NCBI GenBank assembly: GCA_944322715.1
Contig: CALUPT010000004.1
Location: 124,001 to 188,000, forward strand
Direction of reading: 5' to 3'
DNA length: 64,000 nt
DNA from: an uncultured Bacteroidales bacterium
GTDB taxonomy: Bacteria > Bacteroidota > Bacteroidia > Bacteroidales > UBA932
The notes beneath the pieces were generated by a model. That model searched no databases. It saw only the letters and a program-made list of their open reading frames with translations, and was not told the DNA's origin. Positions within the stretch are counted from its first letter, which is position 1. The number at the start of each line of letters is the position of its first letter. Shown in pieces: positions 54,930 to 64,000 of the stretch. A program made the translations under genes and the position numbers.

Positions 54930-56363
54930 TCAGTGCGTGTCCGTTCCGGAAGAGGAGAGAGCCGGGACCTCATCGGCATCTGTCAGTTGGGGGATAGGGT
55001 TCCTGGTACTCTGGCGCGCACCGAGCCGTTGCAGTTTCCCGCAAGTCTGGATTATGCTCTGTCCGGATGGGGACAGTTTGGCCCCGGCGTCATCGTATGC
55101 CTTCCTTGCCGCATCGAGAGACTTTCCCACGGCTTCAAACCTTTTCACGAACTGCCCCACCCTGTCCAGCATCTCTTCCGCAAGGGCATATACTTTCTCG
55201 TGGTTCTCCGCCTGGGCGATATGCGTCCATGTCATGCTGATTATCTTCAAGGCCGCGAAAAGCGTCTGCTCATCGGCTATGAAGACATTTTTCTCCATTG
55301 CCCTGCGCCACAGGTCAGGCTTGCTGTTGAGAGCCGTCCACAGTGCGCCGGAATGCGGGACGAACATTATCACATATTCTATCTTTTCCTTGGGCGGCTT
55401 GATGTACGAAGAATAATCCTTGGCGGAAAGTTCCTTGACATGTTTTTCGAGGCTTAAAACATGGTCTCTCAGATGTCTTTGACGCTCATCCTCGGTCTCC
55501 GAGTTCACATAGTCCATGAAAGCGGACAGAGACACCTTGGAATCTATGATCACTTCCCTGCGGGCATCGAGGTGGAGGATAATGTCCGGACGGAGACTGC
55601 TGCCCTCTTCGGATTTCACCACACTGCCGGATGCATCCCGGATACTCTCCTGGACACTGTAATGGATGTTGGGAGTAAGGCCCTGTAACTCCAGGAGTTC
55701 CGACAGGACGGTCTCTCCCCAGTCCCCCTGCACCTTTGTCCCGTGTCTGAACGCCCTTGCCAGATCATCCGCGCTTCTCCTTGCGGCTTCGCTCTGTTTC
55801 ATCATGTTTTCCGCAGCAACCTTCATTTCGGTACTCATCTTCGTCTGGTTGGCTGCACTTTCATCCATCGCCTTCTTCATCCTGTCCATGGTCTCCTTCA
55901 GAGGATTGACAATCTGTCCGAGATTGGCGCTGCTGCTCTCGGAAAACTCCTTCTGCCTCTGTTTCAACATGTCATCCGTCGCAATCCTGACCTGTGAAGT
56001 CACCTTCTGCATGATCTCGTCGAATCTCTTCTGCAGACCGGTCATCGCCTCATTGTGCCGCCTCTCCTGATCAGCGAACTTGTCATTGCAGGCGATATCC
56101 TTGGCTTTCAGGGCATCGCTGCAGGCCTTGTCCTTTTCCTGCAGCATCTGCTGCAAATGCCTTTCATCCTCTTCCCTTACCGACTCTATCCTGGCCGCAC
56201 AGTCCGCCCTGATATCTTCAGACTGTTTCAGTGCGGCATCAAGCCGCGAACGCAGTACGGCCGTATCCGTCTCTGCAGCCTGCGTCCTTTTGCGGGCCAC
56301 AAGGAAGGCGATCACGTATCCTGCAACCAATGCCGCTATGGCAGACACTATCGTTTCCATCAT
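54930..56363 (-). CDS. rmuC: RmuC-family protein
   Basis: DNA recombination protein RmuC, predicted nuclease-fold protein that limits inversions at repeats (E. coli knowledge). The product of about 477 residues starts with one transmembrane helix (IVSAIAALVAGYVIAFLV), then a long coiled coil to about residue 170, and the conserved RmuC domain (QGDWGETVLSELLELQGL, LRPDIILHLDARREVIIDSKVSLSAFM). The start is at ATGATG 56363/56360, where the helix begins; the open frame extends further to 56429 without a start of quality. It converges with the ModF-like gene and diverges from nqrA. Confidence 0.93.
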   Translation of the reverse strand: MMETIVSAIAALVAGYVIAFLVARKRTQAAETDTAVLRSRLDAALKQSEDIRADCAARIESVREEDERHLQQMLQEKDKACSDALKAKDIACNDKFADQERRHNEAMTGLQKRFDEIMQKVTSQVRIATDDMLKQRQKEFSESSSANLGQIVNPLKETMDRMKKAMDESAANQTKMSTEMKVAAENMMKQSEAARRSADDLARAFRHGTKVQGDWGETVLSELLELQGLTPNIHYSVQESIRDASGSVVKSEEGSSLRPDIILHLDARREVIIDSKVSLSAFMDYVNSETEDERQRHLRDHVLSLEKHVKELSAKDYSSYIKPPKEKIEYVIMFVPHSGALWTALNSKPDLWRRAMEKNVFIADEQTLFAALKIISMTWTHIAQAENHEKVYALAEEMLDRVGQFVKRFEAVGKSLDAARKAYDDAGAKLSPSGQSIIQTCGKLQRLGARQSTRNPIPQLTDADEVPALSSSGTDTH

Positions 56364-56486
56364 ATACTTTTTTGTTTCAAAGTTAATTCCGTCATCGTTT
56401 CCGGCAAAATAAATCTGCAAAAATTCCACATATCGGGCAGAAGAACGGCAACCGGCTAAAAATCAAGACAGCATCTGCACCGCCGA

Positions 56487-56517
56487 TTTCATATACAAAA
56501 AATTTTGCGTATATTCG
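56487..56517 (+). promoter_or_regulatory. Promoter of the nqr operon
   Basis: TTTC (56487-56490) and TATATTCG (56510-56517) are 19 bases apart, 37 bases before nqrA; both differ from consensus by one base. Confidence 0.6.
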
Positions 56518-56553
56518 CGCCGGTTTTCAGAAAATACTAAAAACGGTTTTATA

Positions 56554-57912
56554 ATGTCAAACAACATTACTTTGAAGCGCGGGCTGAACATCCCTATTTC
56601 GGGAGAGGCGGCCCAGAAGATCAGGAAGGCAGTCGTGCCTGACGTTGTTGCCGTTAAGCCGACCGATTTCAGGGGACTTCTTCCGAAGCTCCTTGTCAGG
56701 GAAGGCGACAGCGTTCTGGCAGGTACCCCTGTGCTGGCTGACAAGCTGTCACCCGGCATCGTCTTCTCCTCTCCGGTAAGCGGCACGGTCCAGGCCATCG
56801 TCAGAGGCGAGAAAAGGAAGCTGCTTGAAGTCCGGATCAAGGCCGATGAGACACAGAAACATGTGGATTTCGGCATCCGGAAAGTCAAGGACATGTCAGC
56901 TGACCAGATCAAGGATGCCCTGATGAAGAGCGGACTGTGGCCGGCTCTCATCCAGAGACCTTACGGTGTACTGGCCAATCCCGAGATCAGGCCCAAGGCA
57001 ATCTTTGTCTCGGCATTCTCCACCGCTCCTCTTGCGGCCGACACGGACTATGCCCTCAGGGATGAGTTCGAGAACATCCAGACAGCAATCAACGCTCTTG
57101 CAAAACTGACGGATGGAGGAGTGCATGTCTCATTCAACAGCGTCAACTACAACGGCACTCCGTTCCACAAGCTCGAGAATGTGATCCAGCACACTTTCAC
57201 CGGAAAGCATCCGGCCGGAAACGTCGGTATCCAGATACATCATATCTCCCCTGTAAGAAAGGGAGAGACCGTGTGGACGGTATCGCCGCTCATGCTCGCC
57301 GCTATCGGGAAACTGTTCAATACTGGCAGATACGACCTTTCGAGACGTGTCGCCATCACCGGGCCGAAGGCAATCGACCCGAGCTATGTCACCGCCATCC
57401 CTGGAATGGCCATGTCGGATATCAGCGAATTCTACGACAATTCAGCTGATGACATCCGCTTCATAAGCGGAGATGTGCTCACCGGGACCAATGTCGGCAA
57501 GGATGGGTTCCTCGGATTCTACGACAACCAGGTGACGCTCATCAAGGAAGGCAGGGAATACGAGATGCTCGGCTGGGCGAAACCGTTCAGGTCACACCTG
57601 TTCAGTGCATCCCGCACATATTTCTCATGGCTCACGCCGAACAGGAAATATGACATGGACACCAACCTGCACGGAGGAGTCCGCGCATTCCTGATGAATG
57701 ATGTATACGGCAAGGTGCTTCCTATGGATATCTTCCCTGTATATCTGACGAAGGCCTGCATTGCAGGAGACATCGACAAGATGGAAAAATACGGGATATA
57801 TGAGGTCCTGGAGGAAGATCTCGCCCTCTGCGAGTATGTATGTCCTTCAAAGATTGACATACAGGCCATAATCTCGGACGGGATCAGCCTTATGATGAAA
57901 GAAATGGCATAA
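56554..57912 (+). CDS. nqrA: Na+-translocating NADH:quinone reductase subunit A
   Basis: Cytoplasmic subunit of the sodium-pumping NADH:ubiquinone oxidoreductase, 452 residues. The N-terminal RnfC-like barrel (LKRGLNIPISGEA, LLVREGDSVLAGTPVLADK, SPVSGTVQAIVRGEKRKLLEV) and the segment around SFNSVNYNGTPFHKL are present. The typical C-terminal DICEYVCP-type segment appears as ALCEYVCPSKIDIQAII. NqrA has no FMN of its own. It opens the operon nqrABCDEF, 16 bases before nqrB. Confidence 0.96.
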   Translation: MSNNITLKRGLNIPISGEAAQKIRKAVVPDVVAVKPTDFRGLLPKLLVREGDSVLAGTPVLADKLSPGIVFSSPVSGTVQAIVRGEKRKLLEVRIKADETQKHVDFGIRKVKDMSADQIKDALMKSGLWPALIQRPYGVLANPEIRPKAIFVSAFSTAPLAADTDYALRDEFENIQTAINALAKLTDGGVHVSFNSVNYNGTPFHKLENVIQHTFTGKHPAGNVGIQIHHISPVRKGETVWTVSPLMLAAIGKLFNTGRYDLSRRVAITGPKAIDPSYVTAIPGMAMSDISEFYDNSADDIRFISGDVLTGTNVGKDGFLGFYDNQVTLIKEGREYEMLGWAKPFRSHLFSASRTYFSWLTPNRKYDMDTNLHGGVRAFLMNDVYGKVLPMDIFPVYLTKACIAGDIDKMEKYGIYEVLEEDLALCEYVCPSKIDIQAIISDGISLMMKEMA

Positions 57913-57928
57913 AGAAAGACAGGAAGTT

Positions 57929-59113
57929 ATGAACGGATTAAGAAAATTGACTGACAAGATCAAGCCGGCCTTCGGGAAAGGCGGCAAGCTCGGATTTCTC
58001 CACTCGACTTTCGATGCTTTCGAGACATTCCTTTTCGTTCCTGACACCGTGACAAAGCGCGGTGCCCACGTAAGGGACAGCGTCGACCTCAAGAGAATCC
58101 TCATCATAGTCGTACTCGCCCTCGTTCCGGCAATGCTTTTCGGCATGTGGAACGTCGGCTACCAGCACAGCAACGCCTTCGGTCTCGACTGGAGCTTCTG
58201 GCAGATGTTCTGGTACGGACTCGTGAAAGTGATACCTCTCTATCTGGTATCATATATCGTCGGACTCGGCATCGAGTTCATTTCAGCCCAGATCAAGGGA
58301 CATGAAGTAAGCGAAGGATACCTCGTTTCAGGTATGCTCATCCCTCTGATCGTACCTGTCGATGTCCCTCTGTGGATGCTCGCCATTGCCGTCGCATTCG
58401 CAGTAATCCTCGGCAAGGAAGTGTTCGGCGGCACCGGAATGAACATCTGGAATCCTGCCCTTCTCTGCCGTGCATTCCTCTTCTTCTCGTATCCGAGCAA
58501 GATGTCCGGTGACACCGTATGGACCGGCGGTCTCTCAAGGTATCTGACTGAAGGCACAGCATACGCGACAAACGGCAACGGCCTCGTGGATGCATTCTCC
58601 GGAGCCACACCTCTCGCGCATCCTTCCATCGAAGGGCTGCAGCAGGCAGGGACCAGCTTTATGGATCTTTTCATAGGTACAGTTCCCGGATCTGTCGGCG
58701 AGACTTCGGTCATCGCAATCCTTATCGGAGCCATCATTCTGATCTGGACCGGAGTGGCAAGCTGGAAGATAATGCTGTCCTCCGTGATCGGAGGTCTGGC
58801 CATGGGCTATCTCGGATACGCCTGCGGAGTGACCGACCTGCCAGGCTACTACCAGCTGGTTCTCGGAGGATTCGCGTTCGGAACGGTGTTCATGGCTACA
58901 GATCCTGTGACTTCCGCACAGACCGAAACGGGTAAATGGATCTACGGATTCCTCGTCGGCGCCCTGACTGTCACTGTAAGGCTATTCAACCCAGGATATG
59001 TCGAGGGCATGATGCTCGCAATCCTTCTGATGAACACGTTCGCACCATTGATCGACTACTATGTCATCGATGGGTCCATCAAGAGAAGAGAGAAAAAAGT
59101 CAAAGTCGCATAA
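57929..59113 (+). CDS. nqrB: Na+-translocating NADH:quinone reductase subunit B
   Basis: Integral membrane subunit of 394 residues with about ten hydrophobic segments. FMN is attached to Thr227 in the motif DAFSGATPLA; riboflavin and quinone sites are also in this subunit (family knowledge). GKEVFGGTGMNIWNPALLCRA and the MATDPVTSAQTE segment are canonical. The gene lies 12 bases before nqrC. Confidence 0.96.
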   Translation: MNGLRKLTDKIKPAFGKGGKLGFLHSTFDAFETFLFVPDTVTKRGAHVRDSVDLKRILIIVVLALVPAMLFGMWNVGYQHSNAFGLDWSFWQMFWYGLVKVIPLYLVSYIVGLGIEFISAQIKGHEVSEGYLVSGMLIPLIVPVDVPLWMLAIAVAFAVILGKEVFGGTGMNIWNPALLCRAFLFFSYPSKMSGDTVWTGGLSRYLTEGTAYATNGNGLVDAFSGATPLAHPSIEGLQQAGTSFMDLFIGTVPGSVGETSVIAILIGAIILIWTGVASWKIMLSSVIGGLAMGYLGYACGVTDLPGYYQLVLGGFAFGTVFMATDPVTSAQTETGKWIYGFLVGALTVTVRLFNPGYVEGMMLAILLMNTFAPLIDYYVIDGSIKRREKKVKVA

Positions 59114-59125
59114 TATATAATAGGT

Positions 59126-59983
59126 ATGAATACTAACGGAAATACATATACGGTGATATATTCGACCGTACTGGTCGTACTGGTCGCGGCTATTCTCTCT
59201 TTCGTTGCAATGTCCCTGCAGGACAAGCAGAACGAGAATGTCAAGATGGAGACAATCTCCAAGGTTCTCACGGCCGCTGCGGAATCCGATCCATCAGTGA
59301 CGATAGATGAGACGACCAATGTGATGCAGATGTATGCCGACATGGTGACAGCTGCGTTCTTCGTGGATGGTTCAGGCAAGAATGTGGAGTCTATGGAACT
59401 CGGAAAGGAAGACCTGAACAGGATCGAAGTCCCTACTACGGCCGACCTCAAGAAGCAGAACGACCTTCTGAAAAAGATTGATGGCGGTCAGACGGACCTT
59501 CTCGGACAGCTCAGGCTTCCGGTGTTCATTTTCGATGTCAACGGCACGGAGATAAGGGTGATACCTTGTTATGGAGCCGGACTCTGGGGCCCTATCTGGG
59601 GGTATCTGGCCGTTGCCGATGACGGCAGGACCATCAAGGGAGCGATTTTCGACCATAAGGGAGAAACCCCGGGTCTGGGAGCCAAGATTGCAGAGCCTGC
59701 ATTCTACGACAAGTTCATCGACAAGGCATTTTCCGATGCAGACACCAAGTTTGCCGTCGTAAAGGGCGGGAATCCGGAAGATCAGAACACGGTAGATGCA
59801 ATCAGCGGAGCCACAATCACTTCGCAGGCTCTCGGGAAAGGCATCAACCTGTGGGTCAAATATTACGAACCTTATCTTAAAACAGTTGCTGCCGCCAAGA
59901 CGGAAAAACTCCTGCAACAGCAGGCTGCCGCCTCCGTTCAGGAGGACACGGCCGGAGAAGCAACAATCAATGAGGAGGAATAG
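59126..59983 (+). CDS. nqrC: Na+-translocating NADH:quinone reductase subunit C
   Basis: Periplasm-facing FMN subunit of 285 residues, anchored by one N-terminal helix (TVIYSTVLVVLVAAILSFVAM). FMN is carried on Thr230 in NTVDAISGATITS, with GLWGPIWGYLAV and GETPGLGAKI before it. The C-terminus is extended by about 30 residues with Ala, Gln and Glu. The start at 59126 (MNTNGNTYTVIYST) fits the family. It is followed after 2 bases by nqrD. Confidence 0.96.
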   Translation: MNTNGNTYTVIYSTVLVVLVAAILSFVAMSLQDKQNENVKMETISKVLTAAAESDPSVTIDETTNVMQMYADMVTAAFFVDGSGKNVESMELGKEDLNRIEVPTTADLKKQNDLLKKIDGGQTDLLGQLRLPVFIFDVNGTEIRVIPCYGAGLWGPIWGYLAVADDGRTIKGAIFDHKGETPGLGAKIAEPAFYDKFIDKAFSDADTKFAVVKGGNPEDQNTVDAISGATITSQALGKGINLWVKYYEPYLKTVAAAKTEKLLQQQAAASVQEDTAGEATINEEE

Positions 59984-59985
59984 CG

Positions 59986-60612
<627 letters not shown>

Positions 60613-60630
60613 CATCAAACTCGAATCGAA

Positions 60631-61245
60631 ATGGAATATTTAAGTCTATTTGTAAAGTCAATCTTCGTTGACAACATGATATTCGCCTACTTCCTGGGAA
60701 TGTGTTCCTATCTGGCGGTATCAAAGAATGTGAAGACAGCGACTGGTTTGGGTATTGCTGTTATCTTCGTGCTCCTGGTGACCCTTCCGATCAACTACCT
60801 GCTTAACGAGCATGTGCTCAAGGCCGGAGCACTCGCATGGCTCGGCCCGCAGTTCGCGGACATTGACCTCAGTTTCCTGAGTTTCATTGTGTTCATTGCC
60901 GTTGTAGCAGCCATAACACAGATAGTGGAAATGGTCGTGGAGAAATTCTCGCCTACCCTCTACTCATCACTCGGTATCTTCCTTCCTCTCATTGCTGTGA
61001 ACTGCGCCATCCTCGGAGGATCGCTCTTCATGCAGGAAAGGGATTTCGTGAATGTCGGCGAGGCTACGGTGTATGCCCTCGGTTCAGGAATCGGCTGGGC
61101 GCTTGCCATAGTGACCCTTGCCGCCATAAGGGAGAAAATGGCATATTCCCAGGTCCCTGCCGGACTGCGCGGACTCGGAATCACCTTCATAACAGTAGGG
61201 CTGATGGCGATTTCTTTCATGACATTTATGGGTATTCAACTTTAA
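60631..61245 (+). CDS. nqrE: Na+-translocating NADH:quinone reductase subunit E
   Basis: Membrane subunit of 204 residues, homologous to NqrD and RnfA. Cys in [11 protein letters not shown] and in [13 protein letters not shown] form the other half of the membrane iron centre. Six hydrophobic segments. It lies 18 bases after nqrD and 15 before nqrF. Confidence 0.96.
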   Translation: MEYLSLFVKSIFVDNMIFAYFLGMCSYLAVSKNVKTATGLGIAVIFVLLVTLPINYLLNEHVLKAGALAWLGPQFADIDLSFLSFIVFIAVVAAITQIVEMVVEKFSPTLYSSLGIFLPLIAVNCAILGGSLFMQERDFVNVGEATVYALGSGIGWALAIVTLAAIREKMAYSQVPAGLRGLGITFITVGLMAISFMTFMGIQL

Positions 61246-61260
61246 GCTGGAGGTACTGAG

Positions 61261-62529
61261 ATGAATATATTAATGACAACATTGATTATAGCAGTGATCG
61301 CGATTGTCGCGGTCAATGTCATCCTGGTGGCTCTCCTGCTTTTCGTGAAGATAAAGCTGACCCCGGAAGGCAAGGTAAAGATCAATATCAACAACGGGAC
61401 AAAGGAAATCGAAGTCACTCCCGGCAGTTCCCTGCTTGCCACACTTGCCGAGCAGAAGATTTTCCTTTCCTCCGCCTGCGGCGGGAAGGGAAGTTGCGGA
61501 CAGTGCAAATGTCAGGTGCTTGAAGGAGGCGGCACGATACTCCCTACGGAAGTAGGGTTCTTCAACCGCAAGCAGATCAACGACCACTGGAGGCTCGGCT
61601 GCCAGGTCAAGGTCAAGGAGGACATGAAGATCGCCGTTTCCGAGTCTGCGCTCAGCGTAAGGAAATGGGAATGCGAAGTGGTATCGAACCGCAACGTAGC
61701 TACCTTCATCAAGGAATTCGTGGTAAAGCTGCCTGAAGGAGAGCATCTGCACTTCAAATCCGGAGGATATATCCAGGTCGATGTACCTGCATGTACAGTT
61801 GACTACAAGGATATGGACATCGATCCGGAATACAGGGCCGACTGGGAGAAAATGGGCGTGTTCGATCTGAAAATGATCAACCCGGCACCGGCAATCAGGG
61901 CATACAGTATGGCCTGCTATCCTGCCGAAGGCGACATCATCAAACTGAACGTACGTATCGCGACTCCTCCTGTAGACAGGGCCACAAAAAAGTTCCTGCC
62001 AGTCAATCCGGGTATCTGCTCATCGTACATCTATTCCCTGAAACCGGGAGACAAGGTGACGATATCAGGCCCTTACGGAGAATTCTTCCTGCCGGACAAC
62101 CTGCCTGCCGACCAGGAACTCATCTTCATCGGCGGCGGGGCCGGAATGGCACCTATGAGAAGCCACATCATGCACCTGTTCAAGACCGAGAAGACAGGAA
62201 TGAAAGTCAACTTCTTCTACGGTGCACGCAGTCTGAAGGAAGCGTTCTATCTCGAGGACTATCATGAGATAGAGAAAGAATTCCCTAACTTCCACTTCCA
62301 CCTCGCCCTCGACAGGCCGGATCCGGAAGCGGATGCAGCAGGAGTGAAATATACTGCCGGCTTCGTACACAATGTCCTTTATGAGACATATCTCAAGCAG
62401 CACGAGAATCCGGAGGATGCCCTCTATCTCATGTGCGGACCTCCAATGATGACCCAGTCCGTACTCGGACTTCTCGACAGTCTAGGAGTTCCATCAGAGA
62501 ATATCCTCTTCGATGACTTCGGAGGTTAG
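61261..62529 (+). CDS. nqrF: Na+-translocating NADH:quinone reductase subunit F
   Basis: NADH-oxidising subunit of 422 residues. One N-terminal helix (about 4-28) anchors a 2Fe-2S ferredoxin domain with Cys73, Cys79, Cys82 and Cys114 (motif ACGGKGSCGQCKC). FAD-binding (RAYSMACYPAE) and NADH-binding (LIFIGGGAGMAPMRSHIMH) domains follow, ending FDDFGG, the family terminus. Electrons go from NADH through FAD and the iron-sulphur centre to NqrB/C. It closes the operon, before a hairpin at 62568. Confidence 0.97.
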   Translation: MNILMTTLIIAVIAIVAVNVILVALLLFVKIKLTPEGKVKININNGTKEIEVTPGSSLLATLAEQKIFLSSACGGKGSCGQCKCQVLEGGGTILPTEVGFFNRKQINDHWRLGCQVKVKEDMKIAVSESALSVRKWECEVVSNRNVATFIKEFVVKLPEGEHLHFKSGGYIQVDVPACTVDYKDMDIDPEYRADWEKMGVFDLKMINPAPAIRAYSMACYPAEGDIIKLNVRIATPPVDRATKKFLPVNPGICSSYIYSLKPGDKVTISGPYGEFFLPDNLPADQELIFIGGGAGMAPMRSHIMHLFKTEKTGMKVNFFYGARSLKEAFYLEDYHEIEKEFPNFHFHLALDRPDPEADAAGVKYTAGFVHNVLYETYLKQHENPEDALYLMCGPPMMTQSVLGLLDSLGVPSENILFDDFGG

Positions 62530-62567
62530 TCTGCGGATCATAAGGAATATCTGTCTTTCTGACAGGA

Positions 62568-62598
62568 AATACCCCGCTACAGTCTGTGGCGGGGTATT
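62568..62598 (+). terminator. Hairpin at the end of the nqr operon
   Basis: Perfect 10-bp arms AATACCCCGC (62568-62577) and GCGGGGTATT (62589-62598) with an 11-base loop. The T run after it is short on both strands, but it lies between the converging nqrF and DUF47 genes. Confidence 0.75.
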
Positions 62599-62669
62599 GT
62601 CTTAACATCAGGGAAGGGTCATGCTCCGTTGCCGGGCGGGATCCGGGTGCGGAAAGGTCCGGGTCCGGT

Positions 62670-63323
62670 TTACTGGACATAACGGAGAAGTATCTTCCTC
62701 ACGTGATCGGAAAATTTCTTGGCCCTGTCGGTCGTCGCCTCGAACACTTCCGCCAGGTTCTTGTACTTCATCAGTTCTATGGCATTCTTCTCATCACGGA
62801 AAATGCTTCCTATATATTCCTCGTACGAATCATCACCGGCATGCTCGAGTTCCGTAATCCTGTCGCACTGCATGGATATCGCGGAAAAATTGGCCTTCAT
62901 GTCAGACATGAGCCTTATTATGTTCACCATCGCATCCGCCTCCGCATCTATATACTGCGCAAGATCGATGAGAGGCTGGTCGATTCTGTCCGGCATATAA
63001 AGCAGTATGGACTTTGCGGATGTATTGATCTGGTCCAGAAATTCATCCATGCCCATGGCGAAGACCTGAAGATCATCCCTGTCTACCGGATACAGGAGGA
63101 CTTCATAGATAGCCTCATAAAATTCAGCCAGCAAGGCATCTCCCTGTATTTCACATTGCTTGACTTCCTTTTCAAGTCTGGCCCACTCCCCCTTGTCTTC
63201 TGACCTTACAAGATCATAAAGAGCCGATGCCGCCTGTTTGCCAAGGGTTGCCTGCTGGTTGAAAATAGGCAGGAAATGTGATTTGGCCTTTGTAAATTTC
63301 CTCTGTCTTCTGAACAGTTTCAT
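62670..63323 (-). CDS. DUF47 (PhoU-like) protein
   Basis: All-helical protein of 217 residues in the DUF47/PhoU-like family (FNQQATLGKQAASALYDLV, CEIQGDALLAEFYEAIYEVLLYPVDRDDL, ELEHAGDDSYEEY, YKNLAEVFEATTDRAKKFSDHVRKILLRY), which usually binds metals and regulates low-affinity phosphate transporters of the PiT type. In many genomes pit is the next gene downstream on the same strand; here the downstream neighbour is nqrF on the other strand, so pit is absent. A -7 element TAAATTTG is at 63354-63347. Confidence 0.9.
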   Translation of the reverse strand: MKLFRRQRKFTKAKSHFLPIFNQQATLGKQAASALYDLVRSEDKGEWARLEKEVKQCEIQGDALLAEFYEAIYEVLLYPVDRDDLQVFAMGMDEFLDQINTSAKSILLYMPDRIDQPLIDLAQYIDAEADAMVNIIRLMSDMKANFSAISMQCDRITELEHAGDDSYEEYIGSIFRDEKNAIELMKYKNLAEVFEATTDRAKKFSDHVRKILLRYVQ

Positions 63324-63491
63324 AAATTTCCGATTTCATGAGTTTTCAAATTTATAAAAAAATGCATTCAAAGACTGCAATCTGACACAAAAAAGAGAAA
63401 AACAATACCAAAAAAGAGAAAAAACGCGGTCCTGCGGTTCTTCCGCTATTGCACGACTGTGCGATAATGTCAAGATTTGCAAAAAAAAAGA
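63324..63491. other. AT-rich gap with direct repeats
   Basis: Between the divergent DUF47 and Mfa2-like genes. It holds two direct copies of CAAAAAAGAGAAAAA-like sequence (63387-63401 and 63410-63424), a small inverted repeat GCAC-GACT-GTGC, and an A9 tract (63481-63489) directly before the ATG at 63492. The nearest match to a plus-strand -7 element is AAGATTTG, with TTGC 19 bases upstream. Confidence 0.5.
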
Positions 63492-64000
63492 ATGGACCGT
63501 AACCGTAAACATAAAGGCCGGAGACAAGCTCCTTCTACGCGCGTTCGCGCCATCGCCTTACTCAATTCTATATTTTGTATTCCGGCCTTTTTTTGCGGAT
63601 GCTCTCATGAAGAAGCGGCAATACATGAAGAACAGTGCAGGTATTCCGTCATTCTTCATACGGAAAAGCTTTCCGGAGACGGAGGGCAGCCGGAAGACAT
63701 AAGGCACACCGACATATTCATGTTCAATGATGATGCCTTGCGGAGGCTCGACTCTTACCAGAGAACGGAGGGTAACGGGCCTGTCAAGGCGGCATCCAGA
63801 CGCGGGGACAAGATCATGGTCATAATCGCCAATTTCCCGTGTTCAAAGGAAGAATGGAAACATGTGAATTCATACGAAGGGTTTATGGAGGAAATGTCCC
63901 TTCTGGAAAACGAGACAGCAGGATATCCTGTCATGAGCGCAGTGCTGCCGGTCTCCGCAGGAAGCGGCGGGACATGTCATGCAGACATGGAAAGGCTTGT
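63492..64000 (+). CDS. FimB/Mfa2-like lipoprotein, 5' part only
   Basis: The frame is open from ATG 63492 to the window edge (169 residues seen). The long basic N-terminus (MDRNRKHKGRRQAPSTRVR) leads to a hydrophobic stretch ending PAFFCGC, a lipoprotein signal with Cys at residue 38. The mature start (YSVILHTEKLS), DIRHTDIFMFNDD, the KIMVIIANFPC strand and the SYEGFMEEMSLLE helix follow the pattern of the N-terminal domain of FimB/Mfa2 anchors. No in-frame Met occurs between the signal peptide and the folded element, so translation must begin within or before it. The rest lies beyond the window. Confidence 0.75.
   Translation, partial: MDRNRKHKGRRQAPSTRVRAIALLNSIFCIPAFFCGCSHEEAAIHEEQCRYSVILHTEKLSGDGGQPEDIRHTDIFMFNDDALRRLDSYQRTEGNGPVKAASRRGDKIMVIIANFPCSKEEWKHVNSYEGFMEEMSLLENETAGYPVMSAVLPVSAGSGGTCHADMERL
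63513..63594 (+). promoter_or_regulatory. Terminator-like folded element inside the start of the Mfa2-like gene
   Basis: Outer arms AAAGGCCGGA (63513-63522) and TCCGGCCTTT (63581-63590) pair perfectly and are followed by a run of seven T. Inside are two small hairpins, GGAG-acaag-CTCC (63519-63532) and GCGC-GTTC-GCGC (63539-63550). The first competes with the outer stem. It looks like an intrinsic terminator or attenuator that is also translated as the signal peptide. Confidence 0.55.

Noticed and set aside
63421-63480. Small structured RNA before the Mfa2-like gene
   Set aside because: Short hairpins (GCGG-TTCTT-CCGC and GCAC-GACT-GTGC) exist but no promoter or terminator delimits them.

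Overview
The window reads as chromosomal DNA of a Bacteroidales bacterium (phylum Bacteroidota); genus and species cannot be told from the sequence alone. The evidence is a SusC/SusD polysaccharide locus, FimB/Mfa2-like lipoproteins, a type III glutamine synthetase, a six-gene Na+-translocating NADH:quinone reductase operon, a DUF349 tandem-repeat protein, and repeated promoters of the Bacteroidota type (-7 TAnnTTTG, often with TTTG about 19 bases upstream) in front of many genes. No plasmid, phage, CRISPR, rRNA or complete insertion sequence was seen.

Layout. 1-6440: housekeeping genes (ABC-F ATPase cut by the left edge, tatA, a YbgC-type thioesterase, valS on the minus strand; a DUF3467 protein, a KdsC-like phosphatase and maf on the plus strand). 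6441-8505: an accessory patch holding a chimeric remnant of a fimbrial operon (DUF3575 fused to a fimbrillin-like tail), a frameshifted glycine-rich surface-protein gene with its terminator, and a HigBA toxin-antitoxin pair; tRNA-Cys(GCA) lies next to it. 8856-15439: RlmI-like methyltransferase, an RNase D-like exonuclease, an unrecognised lipoprotein, glutamine synthetase III and a class I/II aminotransferase. 15411-22304: a minus-strand run of a membrane phosphoesterase and three secreted lipoproteins (a short FISUMP-like one, a FimB-like one sharing its C-terminal module, and a zinc metalloprotease with HExxHxxGxxH), divergent from a Crp/Fnr regulator; a perfect palindrome sits about 41 bases upstream of the predicted operon start. 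23045-25822: alpha/beta hydrolase, C1 aminopeptidase, pssA.

25929-36944: a compact beta-1,3-glucan (laminarin-type) utilisation locus: susC, susD, a surface lipoprotein, GH16 and GH128 lipoproteins on the minus strand, and a divergent one-piece membrane regulator (periplasmic propeller, Y_Y_Y, one transmembrane helix, LuxR-type HTH) with no kinase domain. 37023-41168: rubrerythrin, gap, surE, lpxB. 41169-47786: a self-contained glycine cleavage operon (lplA, gcvT, gcvH, gcvPA, gcvPB, lpd) that supplies every protein of the system, its E3 and its lipoate ligase. 47913-54895: yggS, yidC, the DUF349 protein, trmD, a candidate small RNA or attenuator and a ModF-like double ATPase. 54930-62529: rmuC and nqrABCDEF. 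62670-64000: a DUF47 (PhoU-like) protein and the start of another FimB/Mfa2-like lipoprotein whose first codons overlap a terminator-like folded element.

Most novel-looking points: the Crp-linked adhesin/metalloprotease lipoprotein operon, the untranslated transcript unit at 53231-53440, the folded leader at 63492-63597, and a dispersed palindromic repeat family present in four gaps, including a 36-bp tandem array.
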